DNA from: Letharia columbiana
Lineage: Eukaryota > Ascomycota > Lecanoromycetes > Lecanorales > Parmeliaceae
Length of the DNA: 64,000 bases
NCBI RefSeq assembly: GCF_014066305.1
Contig: NW_023501056.1
Location: 584,501-648,500, forward strand
Direction: 5' to 3'
Positions within the stretch are counted from its first letter, which is position 1. Every line of letters starts with the position of its first letter. The notes below the pieces were generated by a model. The model did no database searches, was not told the DNA's origin, and saw only the letters and a program-made list of their open reading frames with translations. A program made the position numbers and the translations under genes. Of this stretch, positions 33,212 to 45,200 are shown piece by piece.

Positions 33212-34740
33212 ATGGCTCCTGGAATCGTGGACCCACCCCAAACGGCACCTACCTCGGATTTTGCGAAGGCTTCTGTTGGACCAAAAGAGGCCTTCATTGG
33301 TGGACCGCAAGTCTTCAACAAAACTGCAGAAGAGCAAGGCACTGAGAAACAACCTCCTGCGACCCATCCAAAATACCTACCCGTATGGGACGCGGATACC
33401 ATGTATATCCCTGCTAGGCTTCATGATTGATATTGGTATCGTTTACCAACCAAGTGCCATAGATATCCGCCTCTTGAGCCATTCACGCATTACGAGCATG
33501 GCAAGGACGCCGATCCCATGTCTCCGGAATTGTTTCACGAGGCCACTTCAGTCACCGAGCTGACACCATCTACCGGCTCTGAAGTCCGTGGAATCCAGTT
33601 GAGCGCTCTGACCAAACAAGGCAAAGACCAGTTGGCCCTCTTCACAGCGCAGAGGAAGGTTGTCGGTAATTCTTCTATTCACAGCCTAAATCCTCAGGCT
33701 CTGATGCTCCTCTTCTAGTATTCCGCGACCAAGACTTAGCCGACCTTCCCATCCGTGAAGCACTAGATTTCGGCTCCTACTTCGGGCGCCTGCACATCCA
33801 TCCCACTAGTGGCGCTCCTAAAGGCTACCCAGAAGTGCACCTGGTCCATCGCGGTGCGGACGACAATACTGCAATGGGGCTTCTCAAAAGTAGGACCAAT
33901 ACCGTCACCTGGCATTCTGACGTGACGTATGAGAACCAGCCACCTGGCACTTCGTTCCTCTATGTTCTCGACACGCCTACGGCAGGCGGAGATACTTTGT
34001 TCTCGAATCAGGCTGAGGCGTACAATCGTCTGAGTCCAGAGTTCCAAAAGAGGTTGCATGGGTTGAGGGCATTGCATTCTGGTATGCTTGTGGCATGAGC
34101 TCACTAGATTTCGAGTGGGGGGCTGATGCTTCAACCCTAGGACACGAGCAAGCCCAGAATAGCAAGAGCCGAGGTAGTATTGTGCGGAGGGAGCCAGTGA
34201 CTTCAGTACATCCAGTGATCCGTACACATCCCGTAAGTGTTTCGACACCGGATTTCCCCTGTGTGAATATTGACTCTATTTGCAGGCTACTGGCGAGAAA
34301 GCGATTTATGTGAACCCGCAATGTAAGTCATGCATCTTCGTCTGTCTTGATTCGGCTGACACCATCGCAACAGTCACTCGCCACATCGTCGGGTACAAGC
34401 AGGAAGAGAGTGACTTCCTGCTGAAGTTCCTATACGACCATATCGCCCTGGGCCAGGACTTCCAGGCCCGAGTCAAATGGGCACCCAGGACTGTAGTTGT
34501 CTGGGATGTAAGCATATCAGGTTGCCAATTGTTGCGGACGGGCGCTGATGCAATGGGTTGTAGAACCGCGTGACGGCTCACTCTGCAACGCTCGATTGGG
34601 CGAACGGCCAGCGGCGTCATCTGGCAAGAATTACTCCACAGGCTGAACGTCCGACAGAGACTTCATTCGAGGCTCATCCGGAGAAGGGTAGCGAGTTGAC
34701 CGAGAACCTTGTGAATGGAAAGAATGGAGTGGCGACCTAG
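33212..34740 (+). CDS. TauD/TfdA alpha-ketoglutarate dioxygenase (JLP1-like sulfonate dioxygenase)
   Basis: Seven exons: 33212-33402, 33463-33665, 33719-34081, 34141-34232, 34286-34322, 34374-34507 and 34564-34740. The product is about 398 aa, close to yeast Jlp1. Iron ligands are visible: H197 and D199 in TVTWHSDVTYENQPPGTSF, and a distal H346 in WDNRVTAHSATLDW. Arginines 358 and 362 (GQRRHLARITP) are placed to bind 2-oxoglutarate. The N-terminal KYLPVWDADTIYPPLEPFTH and HYEHGKDADP are typical of fungal sulfonate/alpha-ketoglutarate dioxygenases. The family oxidises organosulfonates, releasing sulfite for sulfur assimilation. No targeting signal is seen. Divergence from an ACS permease supports a transporter-enzyme pair. 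Confidence 0.92.
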
Positions 34741-34864
34741 GTTTGGTAGATGGCCTTCCGTCATGGTAGCAGGTCGTTACGACTCAATTAGACATACTTG
34801 ACATGACGTGGTGTTGATGCCAACAGTACGAGGTTCTTCTCTAATGTCGCAAACGAGAATGCGC

Positions 34865-36442
34865 CTATTCTCGATCCAAATTTTCATACTCCCACTGTGC
34901 CTGGAGCCATTGTCGCTGCTGCTCCCGATCATACTGAAGTTCATTTTCAGCAAACCCTGTGTGTCCACCAGAGGCCAGGAAGCGGTTAACTTTCGCGGGG
35001 TCATCACTATGCCAGTAACCTCGCGTTGAACGTGGTTCGCCGTCGCTGAGAGGTATGGAAATACAAAGATTGTTCAGAGCCAGTACGCTCATGCTTCGAA
35101 ATGCACCTTTCCATGACTTTGGGGTCCAATCTTCAAATATGCGATCTTGAGGGTGGTGTTTGGAAAGAATCATGTAGTCCAAGGAGATCGATTCAAGTGT
35201 GCTGATATGCCTCGTAAGGAAAGCCACGAGCTCATCTTCCTCCAAGATCATGTTGCTCAGGCCGACATGTTGGAGACACGGCCAGGCAAGGTGTCCAAGC
35301 AGCTTCGCAAGCTCACGAATTTCGGTGTAAGGCATATCGAACCCTAAGTCCAGATGCTTAAGGCCCTGGGCAGCAGTGAGCATTAGAGCAACGTTGCCAC
35401 CGCCCAAAAACTTGATCCAATTCCACTGGGAATTACCATTTTGCGTGTCGATCTGCAAGCTGATAGTTGCGAGATGTCGAAAGGCGTTGCAAGTATGCAT
35501 AAGCTCTGTGCTGGCCATATCTAGCACTGTGTATGAAATACCCTGCTTTGCACTATCAGTGACGAATGATCGAAGCTGCTTCAGGTTCAACATTGATGCT
35601 GCTTGTGTGAGTACGTAGAAGCCACGATACCACAACCTGGAGTGCTCCCAATCAACGGCATGCCAACCGGCATTATGAGGCCAGTGCTGTGGATGAATTT
35701 GCACTGTCTGCCGACTTCGAACTGTCTCCGAGTGAACAATGTTGGATTTATCGTTGAGATCGCAGAATGTAGCGTACTCTCGGCAGTCGTGCCACCAGTA
35801 TTTGGACTCTGACCATCGACGGTCAGAGATGCCAAAATTTCTCACACTTGGCATGCGTTGGAGAGCGCGGAGGAGGCATAGGAGGTCCGCAGGTAGATAC
35901 CTGTCAAATGTATCGACATCTAGGCGATGTGGTACTTCCTCGCTTCCTTTCGCGGCTGTAAGGAGAGACCCAAAATTAGGCGGAGCGTCTGATGACCGCA
36001 TTAGGTGCGCTCCTTCGTAGGCTTGGAGCTCAATCTGTTCTTTGCATCTCGCCTTATACTGAGAAATAGCATATCGTAATGCGTTCTTCGGCCAGATAGT
36101 CCTCGATCTATCTTTCAGGAATCTGCGTATATATTTTCTATAAGACCTATCATCGTTGAAAATGCTGAGTAGATCTGGGTCGTATATAGTGCTATCGTAG
36201 TATATCTCCTTGACGTACTTGCTGAAGATTTGATGTAGCGAAATAGCTGTCAGAGTCTTCTGGTCCTCGGAATTTGAGGATATCCATACCCGTTGCAATA
36301 GGAACGGGGATGCTACCTCATTGAAGAGTCTGCACGCTAGGCGTGTGCTCCTAATATCGTCCTTTTTAAGCCATTGACAGACTGAGCCCCACAACTCGAA
36401 GGGAAGATAAAGGATTCGCGCCGCATTGTATCCAATGTCCAT
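34865..36442 (-). CDS. F-box protein
   Basis: Single exon, about 525 aa from the first ATG at 36442; the open frame extends 16 codons further without ATG. Residues about 10-50 form an F-box (LYLPFELWGSVCQWLKKDD, LACRLFNEVASPFLLQRVW). The remainder is leucine-rich and irregular (LKHLDLGFDMPYTEIRELAK, LQHVGLSNMILEEDELVAFL), suggesting degenerate leucine-rich repeats for substrate binding. It would act as a substrate receptor of an SCF ubiquitin ligase, but the target is unknown. Its end is 124 bp from the end of the convergent dioxygenase gene. Confidence 0.75.
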   Translation of the reverse strand: MDIGYNAARILYLPFELWGSVCQWLKKDDIRSTRLACRLFNEVASPFLLQRVWISSNSEDQKTLTAISLHQIFSKYVKEIYYDSTIYDPDLLSIFNDDRSYRKYIRRFLKDRSRTIWPKNALRYAISQYKARCKEQIELQAYEGAHLMRSSDAPPNFGSLLTAAKGSEEVPHRLDVDTFDRYLPADLLCLLRALQRMPSVRNFGISDRRWSESKYWWHDCREYATFCDLNDKSNIVHSETVRSRQTVQIHPQHWPHNAGWHAVDWEHSRLWYRGFYVLTQAASMLNLKQLRSFVTDSAKQGISYTVLDMASTELMHTCNAFRHLATISLQIDTQNGNSQWNWIKFLGGGNVALMLTAAQGLKHLDLGFDMPYTEIRELAKLLGHLAWPCLQHVGLSNMILEEDELVAFLTRHISTLESISLDYMILSKHHPQDRIFEDWTPKSWKGAFRSMSVLALNNLCISIPLSDGEPRSTRGYWHSDDPAKVNRFLASGGHTGFAENELQYDREQQRQWLQAQWEYENLDRE

Positions 36443-37153
36443 GTTTGGAGCACAGTCTTGTTCTAAAGGCTGAGCCTGGCAAGGTGTCAAACAAAAATGG
36501 CAGTTTGAGGAGTTGAAACTCTCGTTTTCACATGAACTTGAGTATCAACTTGTGACAATATATCGCCTGGTAAACAATCATCAGGAAAGACGTTAAATAG
36601 CGCAAGAAGCTCCACGTTAAAATTTCTGTTGCCGTGGAAGATTTGTACACTTGGGCCAGACTGCCACAACTTCTAGCACCAAGCCTAAGAGCCCAATTCT
36701 TTGAAAAAAATAAGTAAAGAAGACAAGAACTTTTGCAGATAATCAAGTCCAGCATTACTCAATACATGGGCTTCAGCGGTTCTCAGAGTAAATCAAGTGC
36801 AAAGGAAATGGAGCATTCTTATGGTCACGGATAGAGTATGATTGAGGGAATATTGGCCGTAGGGCTGATATTGTACTAGAGTGGCGAGAGTGGTTGCATT
36901 AGCGCCAAGAAGCTTTACGCGATACCGTCACGACAGCAACAGACAAGCGCCCCCGCTGCCTATTCATGGCAAAGTGAGCTTTCGACTCTTCCACACTTTG
37001 ACTCATTGTGAAGGCTGACCATGGCTCATAATACACAACAGATGGTGACTTTCAAAACATGAATCTAAACCCTCGATACTGACGGCGAATGCAGAGCTCA
37101 TTCCCTGCTCTCGCCTCACGTGCCCCCTTGATACACCCCTTGTTGACGCAGCT

Positions 37154-39781
37154 ATGGTCCAAACCTTCATGAAACGACCTACATCACCACTCGTTTACGG
37201 ACCCTTATATACCCCCCCCGAAGACATTCTCTACCCTGGAACAGATGAAGAAGCAACACCAGATGAGCGTGAAAGGAAGAGATTGCGAGTGGAGATCCAG
37301 GGGCAGCAATACCTAAATGGGAGACCGCTATTTATACTAAGTGCGGGTTTGAGAGGGCCTTTCGAGAAGGGATGGGTCAATCCGTGGAGGAGCAAGAAAA
37401 GGAAATACGGGATCGATGACATTAGGCGCTTTCCCGAGGCGGGAACGGAGGCCTTCCCAAGGCATTCACATATGGAGGCGGACCCAAGCACCGAAAAAAG
37501 GAGATCTGTTGCGGTCTCTGGCTACGGATCGCTCGACTACGGTTCAGATATCGGAGCACGGTTAGTCACAGAGGCGTCAGGGCAAGAGGAGCCCACCGCC
37601 AAACGGAGACGGCATGGAGAGCTCGACGAACCCCCTGGCTATCATGGGAGCCAGAGAAAAGTTGACCAAAGAGTCGCTGCACCCGATAGGGATCAGTATC
37701 ACTGGCTCAAGACGGACAAGGCCTATCCGCAAGCATGCTTAAGGGAGCACACAAGGTCTTCTACGCCAACTCCAGCAGCCAAACTCCGGAGCAAGTCCCA
37801 TGCAACGTCTTCTCCGCACCCCAATAATTTGGTTAGAGCGACAACCTTGCCTCCCGGGTCCAATCACCGAAAGCGCCTTTCACGGAGCAAGGAACACGGG
37901 CTTAACGTTGGGCATACAAACTGGAGTACGACATCAGCGGCGAGTGAGGAAACCCACGTGGAAACCGTCGAGCTTGCGACGACCGACCTACTTCCAAGCG
38001 CAATAGACACAGCCAGTGACATGCCCTTCAATGTCAGGGAAAGAAGCCTCTCCAAAACAGATACCCTCACTAGATGTGGCTACGATGAGGTCAAACGACT
38101 CTCCCAACGAGCTGTTAGACGAGCAGAAATAGAAGATGGGCAGCTCCAAGCAAAGAAATTGTCTGAAGAAGCAGTGGCGCGGGCGCTCGAGAGCGACCAG
38201 AAAAAGAGCCCGAGTCGATTGACACCATATGTGTCAGAAGCTGTTTTAGGCAATGATGCCGCTAGCAGTGCTGCCTTAAGAGCTGCAAAGGCTCCAAAGC
38301 CGAAGCCTTCGCCGCACGCAGTGCCGCCATCTACATATCAGCCCGAGTTCCAATACCGCTATGCCAGGAAGGGGACGTCAACCTCTACATCACCACAAAG
38401 AGCTCTTTTCGTCGATGCGCCCGAACAGCCTCAAACCAGACCGAGATCTGATTCATCCTCCTCATCGGGAAGTAGCGCATTTGCCGAAGCACTCGAGGCC
38501 GCTCAAAAGAAAGCAGCTTCTAAATCATTTGCATCGTCTAAATCGTCTAGTCCTGCCATTGAAGGCCCGGAGACCAAAAGCGTGAAGAAGAATAGACAAA
38601 CATTGAGGAGGCTCACATTCACCCCCTCGGGTAGAGCTAAAGTTGCTTCAGCGCGGACGTCTTCAAAGCCTAACTCAAGCTCGTCTACAGCCGAATGTGG
38701 TAAGATTGAGATAGAATATCAAGACAAGCCTCTGTCGAATGATCCTCCTATACTCCTCAGAACGTCTACCAAGTCTTCAGCTCGGTCTCTCACTAATGGC
38801 AACCGGTCACGAAATTCGATCATCTTCCCAGAAGCTCAGACAGATCCAATTGCACATCCACCCCTTGCACAAGCGCCCTCAGGACCCTCTACAGATCTCT
38901 TAGAGACCGACAAACAATCACCGAAAGTCCCGAGCTTTGAGGAAGGCGATTCGTATCTCGATCTGTCTACACAGGCTGCAGCATTGAAGGCTCAACGTTC
39001 TTTCCAAGCTGATGTTGTCTCAGCGCTCACCCCTCGCCGTCCCAAGAGAGAAGAGTCAACCTCCGTAGGGTCCATGTCCAGGAAAGCAGAAATCACGCCA
39101 GTGGCTCATGGCCGACGCGAGACCGAAGCTGCTAATGCTCAGCTTATAAAGCTTTCCGACGGCGATGACGCAGAGCCAATGAGTACCCAAGCGATGGTAG
39201 ACGCTATGTCACCTTTCGCTGTCACTACCATCAAGAAGCGTTCTCCAGCTGTCCAAAAGCGTACCAGCATCATTCTTTCTCCCACAAAGAAAAGGAAGGC
39301 AAGATCTCCTACCCAAGCGCCAATCCTTTCTCCCGAATCTCCGACTACGGCCGAATTTCGCACCCACTCCCCTGGCATGTCTACATCACCATCTTCGACG
39401 CCCTCGCCATCTCCTGAGAAGTCGCCACCGCCGATCCCGCTCTCCCATCCCACCAGCAACTCCAAGCCTCCATCATCTCTGACGTCTTTCTCCATTTTGC
39501 CAAATGGAACGTTAACGGAAACTAGCTTATATCAGCAGGATGGCCAACAACGACAAGACCTCCCACACTACGATATCAGTCTTCCACTCGACCCCTTTGG
39601 CTTTGATGATGCTGGTGGTGATGGACAGAGGCAGGGTAATACCTGGGATCTAAATGCCGCAGTTGAGGAAGCAGAAAGCTTTCTGGGGAACTGGGATGTA
39701 GAAGTTGAGGCGAGGAAGGAAGGCAATTCGAGCAGGAAGCGGGAGTCTGGGAATAGGAGTATCTTGAAGGGGAGTTCATGA
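37154..39781 (+). CDS. Large disordered, probably nuclear protein
   Basis: Single exon, 875 aa. Only the N-terminus looks ordered: PLVYGPLYTPPEDILYPG, then ERKRLRVEIQGQQYLNGRPL and LRGPFEKGWVNPWRSKKRKY, which ties a basic cluster to a tryptophan-containing motif. The rest is serine/proline/lysine-rich, with several basic nuclear-localisation-like patches (SPTKKRKARSP, KKNRQTLRRLTF), many SP/TP sites and an acidic C-terminal region (NAAVEEAESFLGNWDVEVEA). I recall similar N-termini in uncharacterised fungal proteins but no function. A run of eight C at about 37213 is a place to check for sequencing error, though the frame is intact. Confidence 0.7.
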   Translation: MVQTFMKRPTSPLVYGPLYTPPEDILYPGTDEEATPDERERKRLRVEIQGQQYLNGRPLFILSAGLRGPFEKGWVNPWRSKKRKYGIDDIRRFPEAGTEAFPRHSHMEADPSTEKRRSVAVSGYGSLDYGSDIGARLVTEASGQEEPTAKRRRHGELDEPPGYHGSQRKVDQRVAAPDRDQYHWLKTDKAYPQACLREHTRSSTPTPAAKLRSKSHATSSPHPNNLVRATTLPPGSNHRKRLSRSKEHGLNVGHTNWSTTSAASEETHVETVELATTDLLPSAIDTASDMPFNVRERSLSKTDTLTRCGYDEVKRLSQRAVRRAEIEDGQLQAKKLSEEAVARALESDQKKSPSRLTPYVSEAVLGNDAASSAALRAAKAPKPKPSPHAVPPSTYQPEFQYRYARKGTSTSTSPQRALFVDAPEQPQTRPRSDSSSSSGSSAFAEALEAAQKKAASKSFASSKSSSPAIEGPETKSVKKNRQTLRRLTFTPSGRAKVASARTSSKPNSSSSTAECGKIEIEYQDKPLSNDPPILLRTSTKSSARSLTNGNRSRNSIIFPEAQTDPIAHPPLAQAPSGPSTDLLETDKQSPKVPSFEEGDSYLDLSTQAAALKAQRSFQADVVSALTPRRPKREESTSVGSMSRKAEITPVAHGRRETEAANAQLIKLSDGDDAEPMSTQAMVDAMSPFAVTTIKKRSPAVQKRTSIILSPTKKRKARSPTQAPILSPESPTTAEFRTHSPGMSTSPSSTPSPSPEKSPPPIPLSHPTSNSKPPSSLTSFSILPNGTLTETSLYQQDGQQRQDLPHYDISLPLDPFGFDDAGGDGQRQGNTWDLNAAVEEAESFLGNWDVEVEARKEGNSSRKRESGNRSILKGSS

Positions 39782-40110
39782 TGTTCGAGGCAGTGGTCAT
39801 GTGTTAGACTTTCAGAGGTGCATAGAGTGCCTCGGGCCACAAAAGCTAGGTACTGGTGTTGGAAGGGATTGTATATATTCAACGTCATCTAGCGAGCGAG
39901 TGCTGTAATAGATACCCCAGTGCGAGCGAACAACTACCAACACTTTCACTGTCCGATCCATCTCCAAGGCCTGTCCACCATACACTGACATTAAGATTAA
40001 TTCCATACTATGCCGCTATGCCCGCCCTCAGTGCAAACTCGCGGTACTCAACCTCAGTCCGGTCCATGCTATGCACGAATCCAAACGCAGACAACCCCAC
40101 TCGCGACGCT

Positions 40111-41859
40111 TCAGACAGCAATATCCCTCGCGCGCCACCTCCTCCACGCCCACGCCCACAACCCCACAGCCACCCAACTCGCAACCGCCATCGCCCAAAA
40201 CGTACTCCGATAGCACCGAGCCCCATAGCACATCTGCTCCTCCTCGCCCATGATCTGCGACCTCTCCACGCCGGCCTGGTACACCCCGGAATAAACAGCG
40301 CCCCAGATGGCGGCCCCGGCCGCCGGCACCACGGCCACGATCCCCCAGTTCGTGCCGAAGTTTTGCACGCCCCATACGACGGAGACGATGATTGGGGAAA
40401 GGGAGAAGATGGCGCCGTAGCCGAGGCCGACGAGGGCGGAGACGAGGGGGAAGAGTGGTGGGTGCGATTGGATGGCCGTGGTGGCGAGGATGAGTTGGCC
40501 GAGGGAGAAGAGGAGGGTGCTGGTGAGGAGAAAGGACATTCGTGAGACTGTGAAGGTCTTTTTGTTTGCTTGGGCGTCGGAGTGGGAGGAGGTGGGGGCG
40601 AGGAGGTCGCTTAATGTGCCCGTGAGCAGCCTCGCGAGGGTTGATGTGAGGGCGACGATGGATACGTGTGTTGCGGGCGAGTTTGATGGGGGTATGGAGG
40701 CCGAGGGCGGGTATAGAGTGTGGATTATAGTGCCGAGGTTGTTGATGAAGGCTTCACCAGGGCCCGTGGTGAGGAAGAAGCCGGCGGCGAGGAGCCACAT
40801 TGTGGGATCCGTGAGGAAGATGCGGGTTTCGGTGTTCAAGACCATGGTCTTTTTGATGGCGGTTTCTGTGTTGTGAGCTTTTGAGGCCGGAGAGGACGCC
40901 TCTGCGTCATGGTGATGTGGCGAAAGGGTGCCGTAGCCATTGCCGTTCTCGCCATCGTGGAGTAGCGAACGCTGGAGGTACGGGCTGTCTTGCAACAAAC
41001 CATCCCTTTCCATTTCGTCCACAGCATCATCGATCATCTCTTCCTCCCCCACAACCCTTAAGCCCACCGCCCCTACCATGCCCACGGCAAACAGTAGCCC
41101 TGCCAGGAACAGAAAGTATCGGAATACGTCCACATCCCCATTCCTCTCATCCTCTTTCTGAGCGAAGAAATGACTCCCAACCTGACTCTGCCACATCCCG
41201 CTCAGCCCAAACGCTGCAATCGGCATCGCCAGCGCCAACCCCTTATGTTTTCCCCTGCCAAAATTCTTCGCGCAAGTCGTCACCGCGCTCAGGTACATGC
41301 AGCTCGTACCCATTCCCACTCCCACAAAGGCGAGGACCATAATCGTAAACGGCCATCCTCCCTCACTTCGCGGCGGCCCAGCACGATATGTCAATGCCGC
41401 GAGCAGATATCCAACCCCAAAGAACAGTCCCGCGACAAGGGACAGCGGTCTTGGATTATACCGGTCGCAGAGATACCCAAACAGTGGCACAGGCAGATAC
41501 ATCGCCAACTCCGCGGTCGTGCTCACTGCGTTGACCTGGAATTGACTATATCTCAAATGCTTCAGGAACAACGGTCCGTACAATGAATACGCGGTGATGC
41601 TCCCCGCGCATAAACAGCTGAGGATTGCGCTGGCAAAGCTTGCGTATTTGAGGACGTGGCGTCTCATTTTTTTGCGGTCGCGCTCGATGACGCCGTCGAC
41701 TATATTGCTAAAGAAGGATTCGTCGTCGCGGAGAAGGAGGCCTGCGGGGCCGGAGGATTGGAGGGAGTCATGGGAGGTTGGTGGGCGTCGGTGGGAGTCG
41801 AAGTCGAGCTTGTCGATGTGCGGATTGGAGGGGCGACTGGAGCTGCGGGAGGGCATCAT
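40111..41859 (-). CDS. mch1: Mch1-like MFS transporter
   Basis: Single exon, 582 aa. The first membrane pair (LCAGSITAYSLYGPLFLKHL, AELAMYLPVPLFGYLCDRYN) is diagnostic for the fungal Mch1/nodulin-like MFS group. It has a cytosolic N-terminus of about 70 aa, around twelve membrane segments, and a central hydrophilic loop (about residues 270-340) rich in acidic and serine residues. Yeast Mch1 is a vacuolar member of the monocarboxylate-porter-like group with no proven substrate, so the name should not be read as function. The gene is unusually GC-rich compared with its flanks. Confidence 0.88.
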   Translation of the reverse strand: MMPSRSSSRPSNPHIDKLDFDSHRRPPTSHDSLQSSGPAGLLLRDDESFFSNIVDGVIERDRKKMRRHVLKYASFASAILSCLCAGSITAYSLYGPLFLKHLRYSQFQVNAVSTTAELAMYLPVPLFGYLCDRYNPRPLSLVAGLFFGVGYLLAALTYRAGPPRSEGGWPFTIMVLAFVGVGMGTSCMYLSAVTTCAKNFGRGKHKGLALAMPIAAFGLSGMWQSQVGSHFFAQKEDERNGDVDVFRYFLFLAGLLFAVGMVGAVGLRVVGEEEMIDDAVDEMERDGLLQDSPYLQRSLLHDGENGNGYGTLSPHHHDAEASSPASKAHNTETAIKKTMVLNTETRIFLTDPTMWLLAAGFFLTTGPGEAFINNLGTIIHTLYPPSASIPPSNSPATHVSIVALTSTLARLLTGTLSDLLAPTSSHSDAQANKKTFTVSRMSFLLTSTLLFSLGQLILATTAIQSHPPLFPLVSALVGLGYGAIFSLSPIIVSVVWGVQNFGTNWGIVAVVPAAGAAIWGAVYSGVYQAGVERSQIMGEEEQMCYGARCYRSTFWAMAVASWVAVGLWAWAWRRWRARDIAV

Positions 41860-42237
41860 TGATTCTGCTCATTGTGACTGTGAGCGGGAGGGAGAGTTAT
41901 GGAGGTGGAGGAGTTTTCTTTTTTCCGTTTCCCAGCCTGTCCGATGCATCTCTGCCTGATCGCCTCACCTGTCGTGATTATATGTACTCCGTACCTTAGG
42001 GCCGACAATTTGGCCGCAGGTGATGCACGCTAGTACTAGTGTGGATTTGGATACATCAAGACTCAGTCACAAGGTAAAGTGATAATCGTTTAATGCATGA
42101 TGGTAAAGCTAAGTACAGTGAAGGCGAAAGGAATGCATACTGTAGCAACGCAATATGGGTATAGTCTGCCGCCTACGAAACTCGCTCCGATCAAATGCAT
42201 CAACGTAGACCTGTCAAAGCTTCTGAGACAACGCATT

Positions 42238-45200
42238 TCACATGCTCACGTAACCTTGATCTTCCGCAGGGTCATCAGCCTTCCAGGTTGATGGCATGGT
42301 AACTAAGCTCTCTGCTCTGCCCATTTCCGCGTCCTCTTGATACTTAGCATCTTTCCAAATGCGCTTCAAGTACATCCTCAGCGAACGCAACCCTCGCAAG
42401 TAGCCCTTGTCGATCCCATCAGGATCGTGAGGTGGACAGGGCACACTCTCGGGCAGCTCATCTTCGGCAGTAACGCAGTTGGCGAAGTCGACGATCTTGA
42501 TGTTGATGCTCGACTTTGCCTTTCGGTGAGTGTCCCCCGAAGCAGTTCGTCCTGTCTTTGCTGATTCGGGACTCCCTTTGACACTGCCATCATAAAGCAT
42601 GAGTAGGCTGCTGGCGTAGAAGCGATAGCCTGGAAGGTCCCGTATGATGTCCTCAAGCTTGGATATCTTCTCCAATAGAATTGCAACATGTGTGGAGACG
42701 CTTGTATAGGAGAGCCCATCATACAAGAAGCGAGTAAGAGCGGCCTGAAATTCATGACCAGCTTTCAGGTCTCGTCCGTAGTACTTGTCCTCGAAGAGAT
42801 AAGACTGCTCCTTCACGTTCCATACCTGCATACCACACAGACGGACGCCGAGCTGCTGTGAAGTAGTCGCTTTACACTTGCGCCGTTGGGACTTTTTCTT
42901 CTTTTCGTCAGCATCGATCCCGTATTGGCGAGTGCCCATCTTCAGGTCCAGCACACAAGGTTTATCCATGCCAGATGTCAAGTCTTCGAGCAATAAAAAG
43001 TGCTGGACCCTCTCATCTGGCTGAAGCTGAGCTTGCTTAGGGTTAGAGGGCGTCAAAGAAAGCCTTTCCATCCCGAAGGAATCGTGTGGGGCGAGGGAAG
43101 AATATTTGGCAGCATTCGATGTGTTCTGGCCTTGACCATCATCGGACTTGCCCGGCGTTTGAGAGTCAGTAGGAATTGGACGTTCTCTCTTCGCTAGAGC
43201 TCCAGCCGCGGATGGAACATTCATATCCATGGCAAACATAGCATCCTCTTCGTCACCCCCGTACCCATCTTCATAGTACTCCAGCTCACCTCGGTCATTG
43301 CTGTCCATGTTGCCCTTGCGGCGCAAATTCACATCTGAACGGCGTCGTTGGATTACTCGAGACTCAGATATTGGCATGCCGTTTGATTCCCCATTGACTG
43401 CTAAGCCTGTCTGAAGGTCTTCCGTTTTGGCATTAGCTGGCTGACTTTGACGGACCAAGTCGTCATGACATTGCTGAGACAGGGATGAACTCTCGGCACC
43501 TGCCTCCAGCGTCGCCTCAGACTTTGAACCTGTGTTAGCGTCCTTGGTATCTAGTTCACCTTGACTCTTGTCATGTATTGGACTAAGGATCGATGTTCCT
43601 CTCGTAGGCGGACGCCTATGGTCGCTTTCTTCACTCACTCTCTGCAACCCTTGACGTCCACTTCGAGGTCGGCGACGAATTGGCGGGCCGAAGACCTCGC
43701 GAAGAATCTGTTCCTGCAACTTCGTATTCACTGTAGTAGCGCCCCAACTAGCATTGTGCTTGTGAAGCGATGGTCGGGCTTCTTGTCCATTGACTTGGTC
43801 TCCCAATCCGGAACCACCGCCCTGTCCACCTGGAGCATTCTGGTCAACGTGCGAATTGTGATCGCTGATAGATACTCCACTACTTAACCCACTGGTACGT
43901 GACGGGAGTGGATACAAATTTTCGGGGATGATGTGTCGATTATTCGCAAAGATGACCTGAGGGACGGGTCCATTTTGCTGTGAGCGACTCACCATTCGAG
44001 GCGGCTCCTCGGAACTCTGAAGCTTAGATTCTGGGTGAGGCTGACTGCGATTCTCGCCTAGAGAAGCCAGACCAATCTCAGGCTCATCACGCTCAAGTCC
44101 GGGCGATGGCTTCGCGGCACCCTCTGCTGAAGCCACTTCGCCTTCCACATTCGCCCTTTTAGTCTTGGGCGCTTTGCGATAAGTTACATTCAGAACTCCG
44201 ATGTACCTAATCAACTCAATTAGCAAATGACACCAACTTGAACTTGCGAAGGAGAAGGCTGCGCATGCCTAAATATTCGGGACTTTGGAGCTTGCACGCA
44301 TCTGTTGAGAATTGTAATGAGCATACCTAGGTAGAAATTTCAAGAGATCAGGGTGTTGACGTTCAATGACTTCGTAGAACTCATTTTCTCTATTCGTGAG
44401 CTGTTTGCAGACTGCACGTTTCGAGAACCGAAACACCGTTGTATGTCCGCCTACTTGATGATTGTAAGGTTTCAGTTCGACCGCACCTAAAGGGGCTTTA
44501 GGGCCACGATGGGCCTTTCGCGACCGGGCCAGCAGATAAGATTGCCTGGTTTTCGGCGACGCTCTTGGTGTTGCCTCGGCATCGTCTGTCAGACTGGAGT
44601 CTTCGTTTAGAGTTGAGCCCTTGGTCTCGTCTAAGGATTCGTACTCAGAATCTGAAGCTGATGAGAATCCGGTCTCTGAATATCCATCGGTATCCGGCTC
44701 TGCAGAGGATGAGCGAGCTTTCTGTAAGTCCCCATGCAAGTAGCGGTTCTTGTTGTGGACTTGTAGTGCTATGTCAACATCTTCAGCTTTTTCGCCCTCA
44801 CATGTGATCGGCAATGCTGGATCTGGCAGATTTGACTCTGTTTCTAATTGAGCATCTTTGCGTTTTCTCGCATCATCAATACTGATATCCTCCAAGGCGT
44901 CTGGGGAAGGCGCCTGATGGGGATAGTAGAGAGCTGATGAGATGTGCTCAGACTCGTCTTCTTCGTTCTCTGGCTCCCCCGTTAATTTTGGTAGATCTGC
45001 CATGTCAGAACCCTCTTCTCTAGGACTTTGGGCCTCTCGGTACTGTCTAGTATTCTGTTTGTCTTTCGACATGAGGCTGATGCCTGTAGACTTGGGTTGA
45101 GTAAGCCTAAACTTGTCGTGGAACGGCGTAGTGAGATTGTGATAATCTCTGATTTCTTCAAGGAGTCGCGCAGGAATGTTGTGTTCAGTTACAACCTCAG

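Noticed and set aside
43561..43887. Plus-strand frames across the KCS1 gene
   Set aside because: Antisense shadows of a well-supported minus-strand gene.
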